Shown in pieces: positions 18,864-27,697 of a stretch of DNA of 64,000 nucleotides. Under the pieces are notes generated by a model that did no database searches, was not told the DNA's origin, and worked only from the letters and a program-made list of their open reading frames with translations. Position 1 is the first letter of the stretch; each line of letters starts with the position of its first letter. The DNA comes from Chitinophaga lutea (GTDB lineage Bacteria > Bacteroidota > Bacteroidia > Chitinophagales > Chitinophagaceae): NCBI RefSeq assembly GCF_003813775.1, contig NZ_RPDH01000001.1:1302001-1366000 (forward strand), written 5' to 3'. Made by a program: the position numbers and the translations under genes.

Positions 18864-19120
18864 ATCATCTAATTCATAAATAAGAAATGCAAAAGCATTC
18901 AGATGGGCCTCAAATGTCAATTTATGGCAGAAAAGGCCCCTATCTCCCGAATGTGCGAATTTCGTAATATAAAGCGCCGCTGGTGGCTCCCGTGCCCCTT
19001 GTTTTTCGGGGTGGCCTGATGAATGTTTCTTTATAATTACTGATTGATTCCGTAATTTGCCCGCAAATAGTAATGTGACGACGGTTTATTCGCGCAGTGA
19101 ACCATCTCTAAACCCGATAC

Positions 19121-20113
19121 ATGAAGGCAATCATTCCAGTCGCAGGAGCAGGCACCAAACTGCGCCCACATACATATACGCAGCCCAAAGCCCTGATTCC
19201 GCTGGCAGGCCGCACCATCCTGAGCATTATCGTAGACCAGCTGGTGGAAGCCGGCATCCGTGAATTCGTATTTGTGGTGGGTTACCTCGGTGAGAAGATC
19301 CAGCATTACGTGGAAAAGAAGTACCCCGACCTGAAGGTGCATTTTGTACAGCAGAATTCCCGCGAAGGCACGGGCCACGCTATTCTGCTCACACGGGAAG
19401 TGGTGCAGAACGACGAAGTGCTCATTGTGCTCGGCGACACCATCGTGGAATGCGACTTCAAGGAAGTGATCAATTATCCCCACTCCCTGCTGGGCGTGAA
19501 GAAAGTCGACGACCCGCGCAGCTTCGGCGTGGCGGAGATCAACGATCAGCAGACCATCACCCGGGTGGTGGAGAAACCGCAGATCCCCAAATCGAACCTC
19601 GCGTTGGTGGGCCTGTACAAAATCCGGGAAACGGAGCAGATGTACAAATGCCTGCAGGATAACATCGAGCGGCAGCTGCGCTCGCACGACGAGTTCCAGC
19701 TCACCGATGCGCTGGAGTGCATGATCGAGCACGGCGTGCAGTTCAATGCCTTTAAGGTCAGCAACTGGTTCGACTGCGGGCGGAAAGACACCCTGCTCGA
19801 AACCAACGCCATCCTCCTTAAAAAATACAAACTGGCCACCAACCCGGTGCTGCCTTACGAAAACACCATCATCATCCCACCCGTAAGCATTGGCGAAGGC
19901 TGCAATATCAAAAACAGCATCATCGGGCCCAATGTGGCCATCGGCGACAATACCGTGGTGAGTTATTCCATCGTGAAAGACTCCATCATCGGCTCTTTCA
20001 GTAATCTTTACGAGGTGGTGCTCAAATCTTCCCTCATCGGCAGCGACGCCAATATCCGCGGGCTGAGCCAAAGCCTCAACATCGGCGATAATACCGAGAT
20101 TGACCTGGGTTAA
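19121..20113 (+). CDS. Sugar-1-phosphate nucleotidyltransferase with left-handed beta-helix tail
   Basis: A 330-residue cytoplasmic enzyme. The N-terminal nucleotidyltransferase domain (about 1-235) begins with AIIPVAGAGTKLRPHTYTQPKALI, the GxGTxLRPxTxxxPK signature. EGTGHAILL and LIVLGDTIVE follow. The C-terminal part has hexapeptide repeats (IGEGCNIKNSIIGPNVAIGDNT). Such proteins activate glucose or another hexose 1-phosphate as an NDP-sugar; which nucleotide and sugar cannot be told. No polysaccharide cluster is adjacent. It precedes a flavoprotein gene by 44 bp. Confidence 0.92.
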   Translation: MKAIIPVAGAGTKLRPHTYTQPKALIPLAGRTILSIIVDQLVEAGIREFVFVVGYLGEKIQHYVEKKYPDLKVHFVQQNSREGTGHAILLTREVVQNDEVLIVLGDTIVECDFKEVINYPHSLLGVKKVDDPRSFGVAEINDQQTITRVVEKPQIPKSNLALVGLYKIRETEQMYKCLQDNIERQLRSHDEFQLTDALECMIEHGVQFNAFKVSNWFDCGRKDTLLETNAILLKKYKLATNPVLPYENTIIIPPVSIGEGCNIKNSIIGPNVAIGDNTVVSYSIVKDSIIGSFSNLYEVVLKSSLIGSDANIRGLSQSLNIGDNTEIDLG

Positions 20114-20157
20114 GCGTTTTATCTTAAATTGCCGGCCAGGAACCAATACGATTTCAC

Positions 20158-21105
20158 ATGGCCGCATACAGCAACCGCGTTACCAGGCTTTTTTCGACAG
20201 ACTATCCCATTGTACAGGCCGGCATGATATGGGCCAGCGGCTGGCGTTTGGCCAGCGCGGTCAGCAATGCCGGCGGACTGGGCTTACTCGGCGCGGGCAG
20301 CATGTACCCCGACGTATTGCGCGAGCACATCCAGAAATGCAAGGCAGCCACCAGCCGGTCGTTCGGCGTGAACCTGCCGCTCCTCTATCCTGATATCGAC
20401 AAACATATCCAGATCATCCTCGATGAAGGGGTGCGCATCGTGTTCACCTCCGCCGGCAATCCCAAAACCTGGACGCCCGTGCTCAAACAGCATGGCATCA
20501 CGGTGGTGCATGTGGTGTCCAGTTCGAAGTTTGCGCTGAAGAGCCAGGAAGCCGGTGTGGATGCGGTGGTAGCCGAAGGGTTCGAAGCGGGCGGGCATAA
20601 TGGCCGCGAAGAAACCACCACCATGGTGTTGACACCCGGTGTGGCGGACGCGGTGTCGATACCTGTGATCTCAGCCGGAGGCATCGGTTCCGGAAGAGCC
20701 ATGGCAGCGGCTTTTGCACTGGGCGCCGAGGGCGTGCAGGTGGGCAGCCGTTTTGTAGCCACGCCCGAAGCCTCATCGCACCAAAGCTTCAAAGAAGCCG
20801 TGATCAAAGCACAGGAGGGCGACACCCAGCTGTCTCTCAAAAAACTGACTCCTGTTCGCCTGCTGAAAAATACTTTTTTTGAAGCCGTGCGGCAGGCCGA
20901 ACTGGCCGGCGCCAACGCCGAAACACTCGCTGCCCTGCTGGGCCGGGGCCGGGCCAAACGCGGCATGTTCGACGGCAACCTCGACGAAGGCGAGCTCGAA
21001 ATCGGCCAGGTAAGCGCCCTCATCCGCGACATACAACCCGCCGCCACCGTGCTGCAGCATATCTGGGAAGAATTCAACGCCGTCCGCAAAAAACTGGCGG
21101 AATAA
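20158..21105 (+). CDS. Nitronate monooxygenase / FabK-like FMN protein
   Basis: A 315-residue TIM-barrel flavoprotein of the 2-nitropropane dioxygenase/enoyl-ACP reductase II family. Conserved segments are PIVQAGMIWASGWRLASAVSNAGG, FGVNLP, EGFEAGGHNGREE (catalytic His region), PVISAGGIGSGRAMAAAF and GAEGVQVGSRFVAT (FMN phosphate loop). No lipid-synthesis genes surround it, so nitronate oxidation is as likely as enoyl-ACP reduction. It is co-directional with the nucleotidyltransferase gene, but a functional link is not obvious. Confidence 0.88.
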   Translation: MAAYSNRVTRLFSTDYPIVQAGMIWASGWRLASAVSNAGGLGLLGAGSMYPDVLREHIQKCKAATSRSFGVNLPLLYPDIDKHIQIILDEGVRIVFTSAGNPKTWTPVLKQHGITVVHVVSSSKFALKSQEAGVDAVVAEGFEAGGHNGREETTTMVLTPGVADAVSIPVISAGGIGSGRAMAAAFALGAEGVQVGSRFVATPEASSHQSFKEAVIKAQEGDTQLSLKKLTPVRLLKNTFFEAVRQAELAGANAETLAALLGRGRAKRGMFDGNLDEGELEIGQVSALIRDIQPAATVLQHIWEEFNAVRKKLAE

Positions 21106-21140
21106 AAAACGGGCGCACTGCTTTGCAATGCACCCGTTTC
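21104..21140 (-). terminator. Terminator between convergent genes
   Basis: ACGGGCGCA (21109-21117) pairs with TGCACCCGT (21129-21137). On the minus strand the one non-matching position becomes a G-U pair and six Ts follow, so it is a good terminator for the ABC permease gene. On plus it overlaps the stop of the flavoprotein gene and is weaker. Confidence 0.7.
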
Positions 21141-21155
21141 AGTTCTATCCGGCAA

Positions 21156-22457
21156 TCAATTTTTTCTGCCTAACCACCGCACCGCTTCTTTCAGCGTCAC
21201 CTTCTTGCCGTACAGCAGAATGCCCGTGCGGTAGATCTTTGCGGCCACCCAGGTGGTGCCGATGAAACCAGCTACCAGGAAAATCACCGACAATGCCAAT
21301 TGCCAGTAAGGCACCGTACCGGGCACCCCGTAAGGAATGCGGGCCATCATCACCACGGGAGACGAGAAGGGGATGATACTCCCCCACACCGCCAGCTGCC
21401 CGTTGGGATTGCGCACGGCGGCAAACATGATGAAGATGGAGATGATCACAGGCAGGGTGATGGGGAACGTGAGCGACTGCGCCTCGTTCGGATCTTCATT
21501 CACCAGGCTGCCCACCGCGGCGAACAACGCAGCGTAAAACAGGTAGCCGCCCAGGAAATAAAATATGAAGCAGGAAATGATGACGGGCCAGTTGGCGCTC
21601 TCCACCACGAAAGTGATCTGCTTCATGGCTTTCATCGCCGTTTCGTTCTGGCCGCCGGCCATGCCGTTGTTGGCGGCGGCATTCATCGTTTCAGGATCAA
21701 TGAAGAGGCCCATCAGGGTGTACAAGCCGATGATCAGCACCATCCATATAAGGAATTGCGTGAGCCCCACACCGGCGATGCCGACGATTTTTCCCATCAT
21801 CAGCTGGAAAGGTTTGACGGTCGATACCATGACCTCCGCCACGCGGTTCATCTTTTCTTCCATCACGCCGCGCATCACGGTGGTGCCGAATACCAGCAGG
21901 ATGATGTATACGAGGAAGGCCGCCCCATAACCGATGGCGTACGCCAGGCCTGCGCTGCCCTTCTTTTCTTCTTTGCCGGCCAGGTTCACGATGTCGATAT
22001 CCGCCCGGATGTCTTCCAGCTTGTTTTTGTCGATGCCGGCCAGTTCCATGCGCTTGTCTTCCAGCACGTTTTCCAGCTTGCGCTCCATGCTGCTTTTCAG
22101 CATCACGTTCATCTGTCCTTTGCTGTAGTACACTATGCTGGGCGGACGGTTCACGTCCATCGCGGGAATATGCAGCACGCCGGTGTAACCCAGTTGCTGG
22201 TATGTATTTTTTAAGGTATCGATGCGGGCATCGATGAATTTATAGTGCACGCCGCCATCATCGGCCAGCTTGCCCTGGAATATTTTGCTTTCGTCCACCA
22301 CGGCCACTTTCTCGTCGTCGCCGCTCTTCATTACAAAAATGGGGATGAGGAACATGCCTACAAACAGCACGGGAAGCAGGAGGGTAAAGATGACGAATGA
22401 TTTTTTTCTGACCCTTGTGAGGTATTCTCTCTTGATGATTATCCAGATTTTGTTCAT
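21156..22457 (-). CDS. ABC transporter permease, NatB-like
   Basis: A 433-residue membrane protein of the ABC-2 type. The first membrane helix is near residues 20-42. A large extracytoplasmic domain (about 43-170) precedes five or six C-terminal helices, with GVMEEKMNRVAEVMVSTVKP, a hallmark of NatB/YhaP-type permeases, between the second and third. It follows its ATPase partner by 38 bp. Characterised relatives export Na+ or other small compounds; the substrate here is unknown. Confidence 0.9.
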   Translation of the reverse strand: MNKIWIIIKREYLTRVRKKSFVIFTLLLPVLFVGMFLIPIFVMKSGDDEKVAVVDESKIFQGKLADDGGVHYKFIDARIDTLKNTYQQLGYTGVLHIPAMDVNRPPSIVYYSKGQMNVMLKSSMERKLENVLEDKRMELAGIDKNKLEDIRADIDIVNLAGKEEKKGSAGLAYAIGYGAAFLVYIILLVFGTTVMRGVMEEKMNRVAEVMVSTVKPFQLMMGKIVGIAGVGLTQFLIWMVLIIGLYTLMGLFIDPETMNAAANNGMAGGQNETAMKAMKQITFVVESANWPVIISCFIFYFLGGYLFYAALFAAVGSLVNEDPNEAQSLTFPITLPVIISIFIMFAAVRNPNGQLAVWGSIIPFSSPVVMMARIPYGVPGTVPYWQLALSVIFLVAGFIGTTWVAAKIYRTGILLYGKKVTLKEAVRWLGRKN

Positions 22458-22495
22458 GGTACTGCGTTAAATGTGATAATAGGTATACGTGGGTC

Positions 22496-23416
22496 TTATA
22501 CTGCTGCGATTTCCGTACTGCGCACCTGGGTGATGAACACCTCGTGGATGGTGGGCAATATTTCCCTGAATGCGTTGACCTGTATATCGTGATGGATAAA
22601 GTGTTTGAGGATGTCGTTCGTCTGGCTGTATTCGTTCAGCCTTACGGTATAGGCTTTGTCTTCCTGCCCGATGATGGTGAAGTGATGAGTGGCCATCTGC
22701 GCCGGGTTGGGCTGCTGGTCGAGGGCGATATGGAAAAGATGCTGCTTGAAGTCCTGTTTGATCTGCTTCACCGGTCCGTCGAGCACCTTGCGGCCTTTGT
22801 TGACCAGCACGATGTGGTCGCAGATTTCTTCCACCTGCTCCATGCGGTGGGTGGAAAAGATCACGGTGGTGCCGTTGCGGGCCATCTCGAAGATCTCGTT
22901 CTGGATCAGCTGGGAGTTGATGGGGTCGAGGCCGGAGAAGGGTTCGTCGAGGATCAGCAGTTTGGGGTGATGCATCACGGTGGAAATGAACTGCACCTTC
23001 TGCTGCATGCCTTTACTGAGCTCTTCCACTCTTTTGTGGGTCCATGAGGTAATGTCGAATTTTTTAAACCAGTAGTCGATTTTCTCCAGGGCGTCTTTCC
23101 GGCTCAGTCCTTTCAGTTGAGCCAGGTACAGCGCCTGTTCGCCGACTTTCATCTTTTTGTAGAGACCGCGCTCTTCCGGCATATACCCGATGTATTGCAC
23201 ATCGTTTTCGGGGTCGAAGCGTTTACCGTCGAAAATGATGTTGCCCGCATCGGGATAAAAAATACCGGTGATCATGCGGAGGAGGGTGGTTTTGCCGGCG
23301 CCGTTGGGGCCCAGTAACCCGAAAATACTTCCTTTAGGGATGGTGAAGCTGATATCGTCTACCGCTTTATGGGTAGCGTAGTGCTTTTTCAGATGCTGCA
23401 GTTCAAGTACGTTCAT
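22496..23416 (-). CDS. ABC transporter ATP-binding protein, NatA/YhaQ-like
   Basis: A 306-residue ATPase. Walker A is GLLGPNGAGKTTLLRM. The Q-loop region contains IGYMPEERGLYKKM, the signature is LSKGMQQKVQ, Walker B is LLILDEPFSGLDP and the H-loop is IFSTHRMEQVEEI. A C-terminal extension of about 80 residues is typical of NatA-like proteins. It drives the permease encoded next to it; the two form one minus-strand operon. Confidence 0.94.
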   Translation of the reverse strand: MNVLELQHLKKHYATHKAVDDISFTIPKGSIFGLLGPNGAGKTTLLRMITGIFYPDAGNIIFDGKRFDPENDVQYIGYMPEERGLYKKMKVGEQALYLAQLKGLSRKDALEKIDYWFKKFDITSWTHKRVEELSKGMQQKVQFISTVMHHPKLLILDEPFSGLDPINSQLIQNEIFEMARNGTTVIFSTHRMEQVEEICDHIVLVNKGRKVLDGPVKQIKQDFKQHLFHIALDQQPNPAQMATHHFTIIGQEDKAYTVRLNEYSQTNDILKHFIHHDIQVNAFREILPTIHEVFITQVRSTEIAAV

Positions 23417-23513
23417 GCTGTTAAATTACCCAATTGGGGTAATGCAGCCAAAGAATTCATGTTAGATTTTCATAATAATACACCAACCCGAATATTCACT
23501 ATACGAACCGGCT

Positions 23514-25073
23514 TTATGCTATCTGCCGGGCAATGGCTTCCGCCACGCGTTCGCCGTCCATGGCGGCAGACACGATGCCGCCGGCATACCCTGCGCCTTC
23601 GCCGCAGGGGTATAGTCCTTTGAGCTGCGGATGTTCGAGGGAATCCGCGTCGCGGGGGATGCGCACGGGAGAAGAGGTGCGTGATTCCGTGGCGACCAGT
23701 ATGGCATTTTCCGTATAGTACCCTCTTATCTTTTTGCCGAACGCCTTGAAAGCTTCGCGGAGGCGCACGTGTACCGCCGCGGGCAGCACCTGGCGCAGGT
23801 CTGTGCTTTTCACACCGGGGATGTAGGAGCAGTCGGGCAGCGAGGCCGATACTTTTCCGTTCACGAAATCGGTCATGCGCTGGGCGGGCGCCACGAAATT
23901 ACCCCCACCCGCTTCGTAGGCGGAGCGCTCCACCATCTGCTGGTAATACATGGCGGCCAGCGGGCCTTCTTTGGCGAAAGGAGCGAAATCGCTTTCGTCC
24001 ACCGTTACCACCATGCCCGAGTTGGCGTAGGGGTTATTGCGCTTGGAGGGCGACCAGCCGTTGACCACCAGTTCGCCTGGCGCGGTGGCGGCCGGCGCGA
24101 TGATGCCGCCAGGGCACATGCAGAAAGAGAACACGCCGCGGCCCTGTACCTGCTCAACGAGGCTGTAGCTGGCAGGTGGCAGGTATTCGTCGCGGAAGAG
24201 GCTGTGGTATTGTGCGTTGTCGATCAGCGACTGGGGATGTTCTACCCGTACGCCGAGGGCGAAGGGTTTGGCTTCGATCAGCACCTGCTGCGCGTGCAGC
24301 ATGGTGAAGATGTCGCGGGCGGAATGCCCGGTAGCCAATATGACAGCAGGCGCCTGCCAGCTTTCGCCGTTGGCGGTTTTAACGCCCGTGATGCGGTCGC
24401 CGTTGCGGAGGAGCCCCGTCACCTTCTGCCCGAAATGCACTTCACCCCCGCTGCTCTCGATCTGTTCGCGCATGGCAGTGATGATGTGGGGCAGTTTGTT
24501 GGTGCCGATATGCGGGTGCGCGTCGGTCACGATATTTTCGTCGGCTCCGAACTGGCGGAAGATGTGCAGGATACGGTTGATGCTGCCGCGCTTATTGGAG
24601 CGGGTATACAGTTTACCGTCGGAGTAAGTGCCCGCGCCGCCTTCGCCGAAGCAGTAATTCGACTCGGGGTTGACGATGCCTGTTTTGTTCAATGCGGCCA
24701 GGTCGCGGCGCCGGGCCCGCACGTCTTTTCCTCTTTCCAGCACAACGGGCCGCAGGCCGAGTTCTATGAGGCGCAATGCTGCGAAGAGCCCTGCGGGGCC
24801 CGCTCCTATCACTATCACGCGTGCAGCGTCGGCGCCGGGGCGCTTATACTCGAAGAAGGGTGATTGTTTTTCTATGAAAGGCTCATTCACAAACACTTCC
24901 AGCGTCAGTACAAAATAGGCTTGCCTGGAGCGTGCGTCAATAGAGCGTTTGAGCAGATTGAAGCCGGTGATGGCGGCAGGCTTCACCCCCAGTGCGGCGG
25001 CGGCCTGTTTAATAATATGCTGGTGATGTGCTGCATCGCGTGGGAGCAGCTTCAGGGAGATCTGTTGTATCAT
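23514..25073 (-). CDS. NAD(P)/FAD-dependent dehydrogenase (COG2509)
   Basis: A 519-residue flavoprotein. It has an N-terminal helper region (about 1-85), then the Rossmann motif VIVIGAGPAGLFAALRLIELG, NYCFGEGGAGTYSDGKLYTR, and a C-terminal FAD motif in LYPCGEGAGYAGGIVSAAMDG. The family is widely conserved in bacteria but has no firmly known substrate. It stands alone between the ABC operon and the DUF3127 gene. Length is normal. Confidence 0.9.
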   Translation of the reverse strand: MIQQISLKLLPRDAAHHQHIIKQAAAALGVKPAAITGFNLLKRSIDARSRQAYFVLTLEVFVNEPFIEKQSPFFEYKRPGADAARVIVIGAGPAGLFAALRLIELGLRPVVLERGKDVRARRRDLAALNKTGIVNPESNYCFGEGGAGTYSDGKLYTRSNKRGSINRILHIFRQFGADENIVTDAHPHIGTNKLPHIITAMREQIESSGGEVHFGQKVTGLLRNGDRITGVKTANGESWQAPAVILATGHSARDIFTMLHAQQVLIEAKPFALGVRVEHPQSLIDNAQYHSLFRDEYLPPASYSLVEQVQGRGVFSFCMCPGGIIAPAATAPGELVVNGWSPSKRNNPYANSGMVVTVDESDFAPFAKEGPLAAMYYQQMVERSAYEAGGGNFVAPAQRMTDFVNGKVSASLPDCSYIPGVKSTDLRQVLPAAVHVRLREAFKAFGKKIRGYYTENAILVATESRTSSPVRIPRDADSLEHPQLKGLYPCGEGAGYAGGIVSAAMDGERVAEAIARQIA

Positions 25074-25118
25074 GCCGGTTAGGTATTTATCCTAAAACTG
25101 GATGCAAAGATAGTATAA

Positions 25119-25155
25119 AAGCAGCAAGGGATACCGTGTACGCGGTATCCCTTGC
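25119..25155 (-). terminator. Terminator of the DUF3127 gene
   Basis: GCAAGGGATACCG (25124-25136) pairs perfectly with 25143-25155 (13 bp) around a 6-base loop. On the minus strand it is followed by TGCTTTTA. It lies 22 bp after the DUF3127 stop. Confidence 0.7.
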
Positions 25156-25177
25156 CTGCATATTCAGATGAATGCTA

Positions 25178-25558
25178 TTAAAAGGGCAAATCGTCCCCGC
25201 TGTTGCCGGAAGGCGCTTCCTGCGAGGTATTGTAGTCGGGCTGACGGTCGCCGCCGGGTTGCGCCTGCATCATGCTTTCCATGCGCCATGCGTCGAGATT
25301 GGTAATGTAATTCACTTTACCGTCTTTCTCCCAGCGGGTGCCTTTTATATTAAAATAAACTTTAACCATTTCTCCCTCATTGTGACGATCCACGATGCTG
25401 GTCCGATCCTGCACAGACTGAAACTTGATATAGTTTGTTATCACCCGGCCGTTGATATCGTCGGACTTCTCAATCACGAACTCCCGGGTCTTGAATGATT
25501 CACTGCGCTGAACCGTATTATACTTCACTACCAGCTTTCCGGTAATTTCAAAACTCAT
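25178..25558 (-). CDS. DUF3127 protein with SSB-like acidic C-terminal tip
   Basis: A 126-residue protein. Residues 1-95 form the DUF3127 domain, predicted to be OB-fold-like (MSFEITGKLVVKYNTVQRS, TREFVIEKSD, NYIKFQSVQDR, VKVYFNIKGTRW). A flexible Gln/Gly/Pro/Asn-rich linker follows and the last residues are GDDLPF. That order (OB-like core, disordered linker, DDxPF tip) copies single-strand DNA-binding proteins, whose DDIPF tip recruits repair and replication enzymes. It lies divergently from dnaA. A role in ssDNA binding or partner recruitment is inference. Confidence 0.85.
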   Translation of the reverse strand: MSFEITGKLVVKYNTVQRSESFKTREFVIEKSDDINGRVITNYIKFQSVQDRTSIVDRHNEGEMVKVYFNIKGTRWEKDGKVNYITNLDAWRMESMMQAQPGGDRQPDYNTSQEAPSGNSGDDLPF

Positions 25559-26101
25559 AAAAACAAATTTAAAATTTCAATTGCGCCAAAGATAAGTTTT
25601 TCAGTATAGGATTGCTTAATTACTTTTGCACAAGTTATTCTACATTTTTGCAAACAACTCCATACATTTGCACGGAATTTGAGAATGACGGAAAGCAGTA
25701 TCCAAAAAAGTGAGATGTCAACAGCCAACTAAACAACCCGCTGGACTAACATTTAACGCCGGATTTATAAGCAATGGTATTTTACCTGTTAAGCTGAATT
25801 TTCTATGTAAATCAGTAAACAGTTTTACAAAATACCTGTTAATCATGCTTGTACGGTTTAACACTTTTCATTGTGGTGGAATTGCTGGCTAAACGGGTGT
25901 TTTAGCCGAAAAAATCTTGAATAAACAGGTGCTGACACTCTGTAATTGTTGGAAATAAAACAAGGGCAGATTTATTTTTTTTTTCAACATTTTAATCAGA
26001 TATTCGTCGTCCTGTCAAAAAAATTCTTCAACCGCCCGTATTGAAGAATTTGTATTCGAGAACACCCAAATTATAAACACGATTAATTTTTTTTTATCCA
26101 A
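25559..26101. other. AT-rich dnaA leader (possible dnaA control or origin-associated region)
   Basis: This 543-bp gap has no convincing open frame. TACCTGTTAA occurs twice, exactly 50 bp apart (25783-25792, 25833-25842), and its core recurs inverted at 25924-25930 (AACAGGT). T runs of 10 and 9 bases occur at 25975-25984 and 26087-26095. TTATCCAAA (26094-26102), one base off the classical DnaA box TTATCCACA, overlaps the dnaA start. TAnnTTTG-type boxes (TACTTTTG at 25621, TACATTTG at 25663) lie near the DUF3127 end, but without well-placed -33 elements. No cluster of standard DnaA boxes is present. Confidence 0.5.
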
Positions 26102-27535
26102 ATGAATAAAACTTGCGAACAAGTTTGGGAAAGGTGTCTGAATATAATCAGGGATATTGTGGAATGGCAGCCATTCAAAACATGGTTTGAACCGATAAAA
26201 CCCGTAAAGCTTGAAAACAATGTTTTAACCATCCAGGTCCCCAGCCAGTTTTTTTATGAATATCTGGAAGAGCATTATGTAGGTCTGTTAGGCAAAACCA
26301 TCAAACGTGAATTAGGAAAGGAAGCCAGGCTGGAATACCGCATCGTGGTTGAAAATGGTACACCCCACCAACATCCTAAAACGGTGAACATGCCCACGCA
26401 GTTTACCAAGCCTCAGAAAGACAGCGAAGTAGATTTCCCCCTGACCATCCAGAACCCGGTCAAAAATCCCTTTGTGATCCCGGGCATCAAACGGGTGCAG
26501 ATCGATTCCCAGCTGAATCATAATTATACGTTCGAAGCCTTCATCGAGGGCGACTGCAACCGTGTGGCGCGCAGGGCGGGCAAAACCGTGTCAGACAAGC
26601 CGGGCGGCACCTCCTTCAACCCCCTGGTGATCTACGGCAGCGTAGGCCTGGGGAAAACCCACCTCGCACAGGCCATCGGCAACGAAGTGAAAAGGCAGAG
26701 CCCGAACAAAGCCGTACTGTACGTCAGCGCGGAAAAATTCATCAACCAGTTCATCGATCACTCGAAAAATAACATCATCAACGATTTTATACATTTCTAC
26801 CAGCTGATAGACGTATTGATCGTAGACGATATCCAGTTCTTCGCCCGCGCCGAAAAATCGCAGGACGCATTCTTCGCCATCTTCAACCACCTCCACCAGA
26901 GCGGCAAACAGCTGATTCTGACTTCGGACAAACCGCCCAAAGACCTCGACGGCGTACAGGAACGCCTCCTGAGCCGCTTCCGCTGGGGCCTGAGCGCAGA
27001 CATCCAGCTGCCCGACTTTGAGACCCGGATGGAGATACTGGAGATGAAGATGCGCAACGATGGCCTCGAGATGCCGAAAGAAGTAGTGAAATACGTAGCC
27101 TACAACATTCAGAGCAACGTACGCGAGCTAGAAGGCGCGCTCATTTCCCTGCTGGCACAATCGTCCCTTAACCGCAAAGAGATCGACCTGGAGCTGGCCA
27201 AACGCGTGCTGAAATCGTTCGTTAAAACCTCCTCCAAGGAAATCACCATCGACAGCATCCAGAAAATGGTCTGCGAATACTTCGATGTGCCTTACGACAA
27301 GCTGCTGCAGAAAACCCGCAAACGCGAAATCGTACAGGCCCGCCAGATTACCATGTACCTGGCCAAGAGCTTTACCAAAAATTCACTCAAAACCATCGGC
27401 GAACACTTCGGCGGCCGCGACCACACCACCGTGATCCACTCCTGCCAGACCGTGAAAGACCTGATGGACACCGATAACAGTTTCCGCGACAGCGTGATCG
27501 AATTGCAACAAAAAGTGCAACTCGCCGCTATGTAA
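26102..27535 (+). CDS. dnaA: Chromosomal replication initiator DnaA
   Basis: The 477-residue AAA+ initiator binds DnaA boxes and opens the origin. The N-terminal domain I is about 1-90 (WERCLNIIRDIVEWQPFKTWFEPI), followed by a short linker. The AAA+ core has Walker A GSVGLGKTH (about 179-187), Walker B VLIVDDIQF and LTSDKPPKDL. The C-terminal domain IV carries the DnaA signature GGRDHTTVIHSC. The leader upstream is AT-rich and contains repeats. No dnaN is visible nearby, and DUF3127 is divergent. Confidence 0.99.
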   Translation: MNKTCEQVWERCLNIIRDIVEWQPFKTWFEPIKPVKLENNVLTIQVPSQFFYEYLEEHYVGLLGKTIKRELGKEARLEYRIVVENGTPHQHPKTVNMPTQFTKPQKDSEVDFPLTIQNPVKNPFVIPGIKRVQIDSQLNHNYTFEAFIEGDCNRVARRAGKTVSDKPGGTSFNPLVIYGSVGLGKTHLAQAIGNEVKRQSPNKAVLYVSAEKFINQFIDHSKNNIINDFIHFYQLIDVLIVDDIQFFARAEKSQDAFFAIFNHLHQSGKQLILTSDKPPKDLDGVQERLLSRFRWGLSADIQLPDFETRMEILEMKMRNDGLEMPKEVVKYVAYNIQSNVRELEGALISLLAQSSLNRKEIDLELAKRVLKSFVKTSSKEITIDSIQKMVCEYFDVPYDKLLQKTRKREIVQARQITMYLAKSFTKNSLKTIGEHFGGRDHTTVIHSCQTVKDLMDTDNSFRDSVIELQQKVQLAAM

Positions 27536-27565
27536 CCCCTGCAACCAAACATGCAAAGTCATTCT

Positions 27566-27601
27566 GAATACCGGGCCACAAACCCGGTATTCTTTTTTTT
27601 G
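27566..27601 (+). terminator. Rho-independent terminator of dnaA
   Basis: GAATACCGGG (27566-27575) and CCCGGTATTC (27583-27592) form a perfect 10-bp stem with a 7-base loop, followed by eight Ts. It begins 30 bp after the dnaA stop. Confidence 0.92.
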
Positions 27602-27660
27602 CTATCTTATGCTTAACAATTTGATAAACGGTGCAGACGGACTTTCCATTACAACTGCCC

Positions 27661-27668
27661 TACTTTTG
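27661..27668 (+). promoter_or_regulatory. Candidate -7 box of the phosphatase gene
   Basis: TACTTTTG matches TAnnTTTG perfectly and lies 29 bp before the ATG at 27698. No TTG is found at the usual -33 distance, so the promoter is only half supported. Confidence 0.4.
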
Positions 27669-27697
27669 ATGCGCAAATTGAAACAGCAATCATTATC

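Noticed and set aside
17683..18864. Plus-strand frame of 393 codons opposite glyA
   Set aside because: It is the antisense of a well-supported serine hydroxymethyltransferase gene and resembles no family.
18859..19120. Riboswitch before glyA or the nucleotidyltransferase gene
   Set aside because: GC-rich inverted repeats are present but do not match any riboswitch consensus I know.
25559..26101. Chromosomal origin (oriC) called as a feature
   Set aside because: Only one near-match to a DnaA box is present and skew cannot be calculated by eye; recorded as a possibility rather than a feature.
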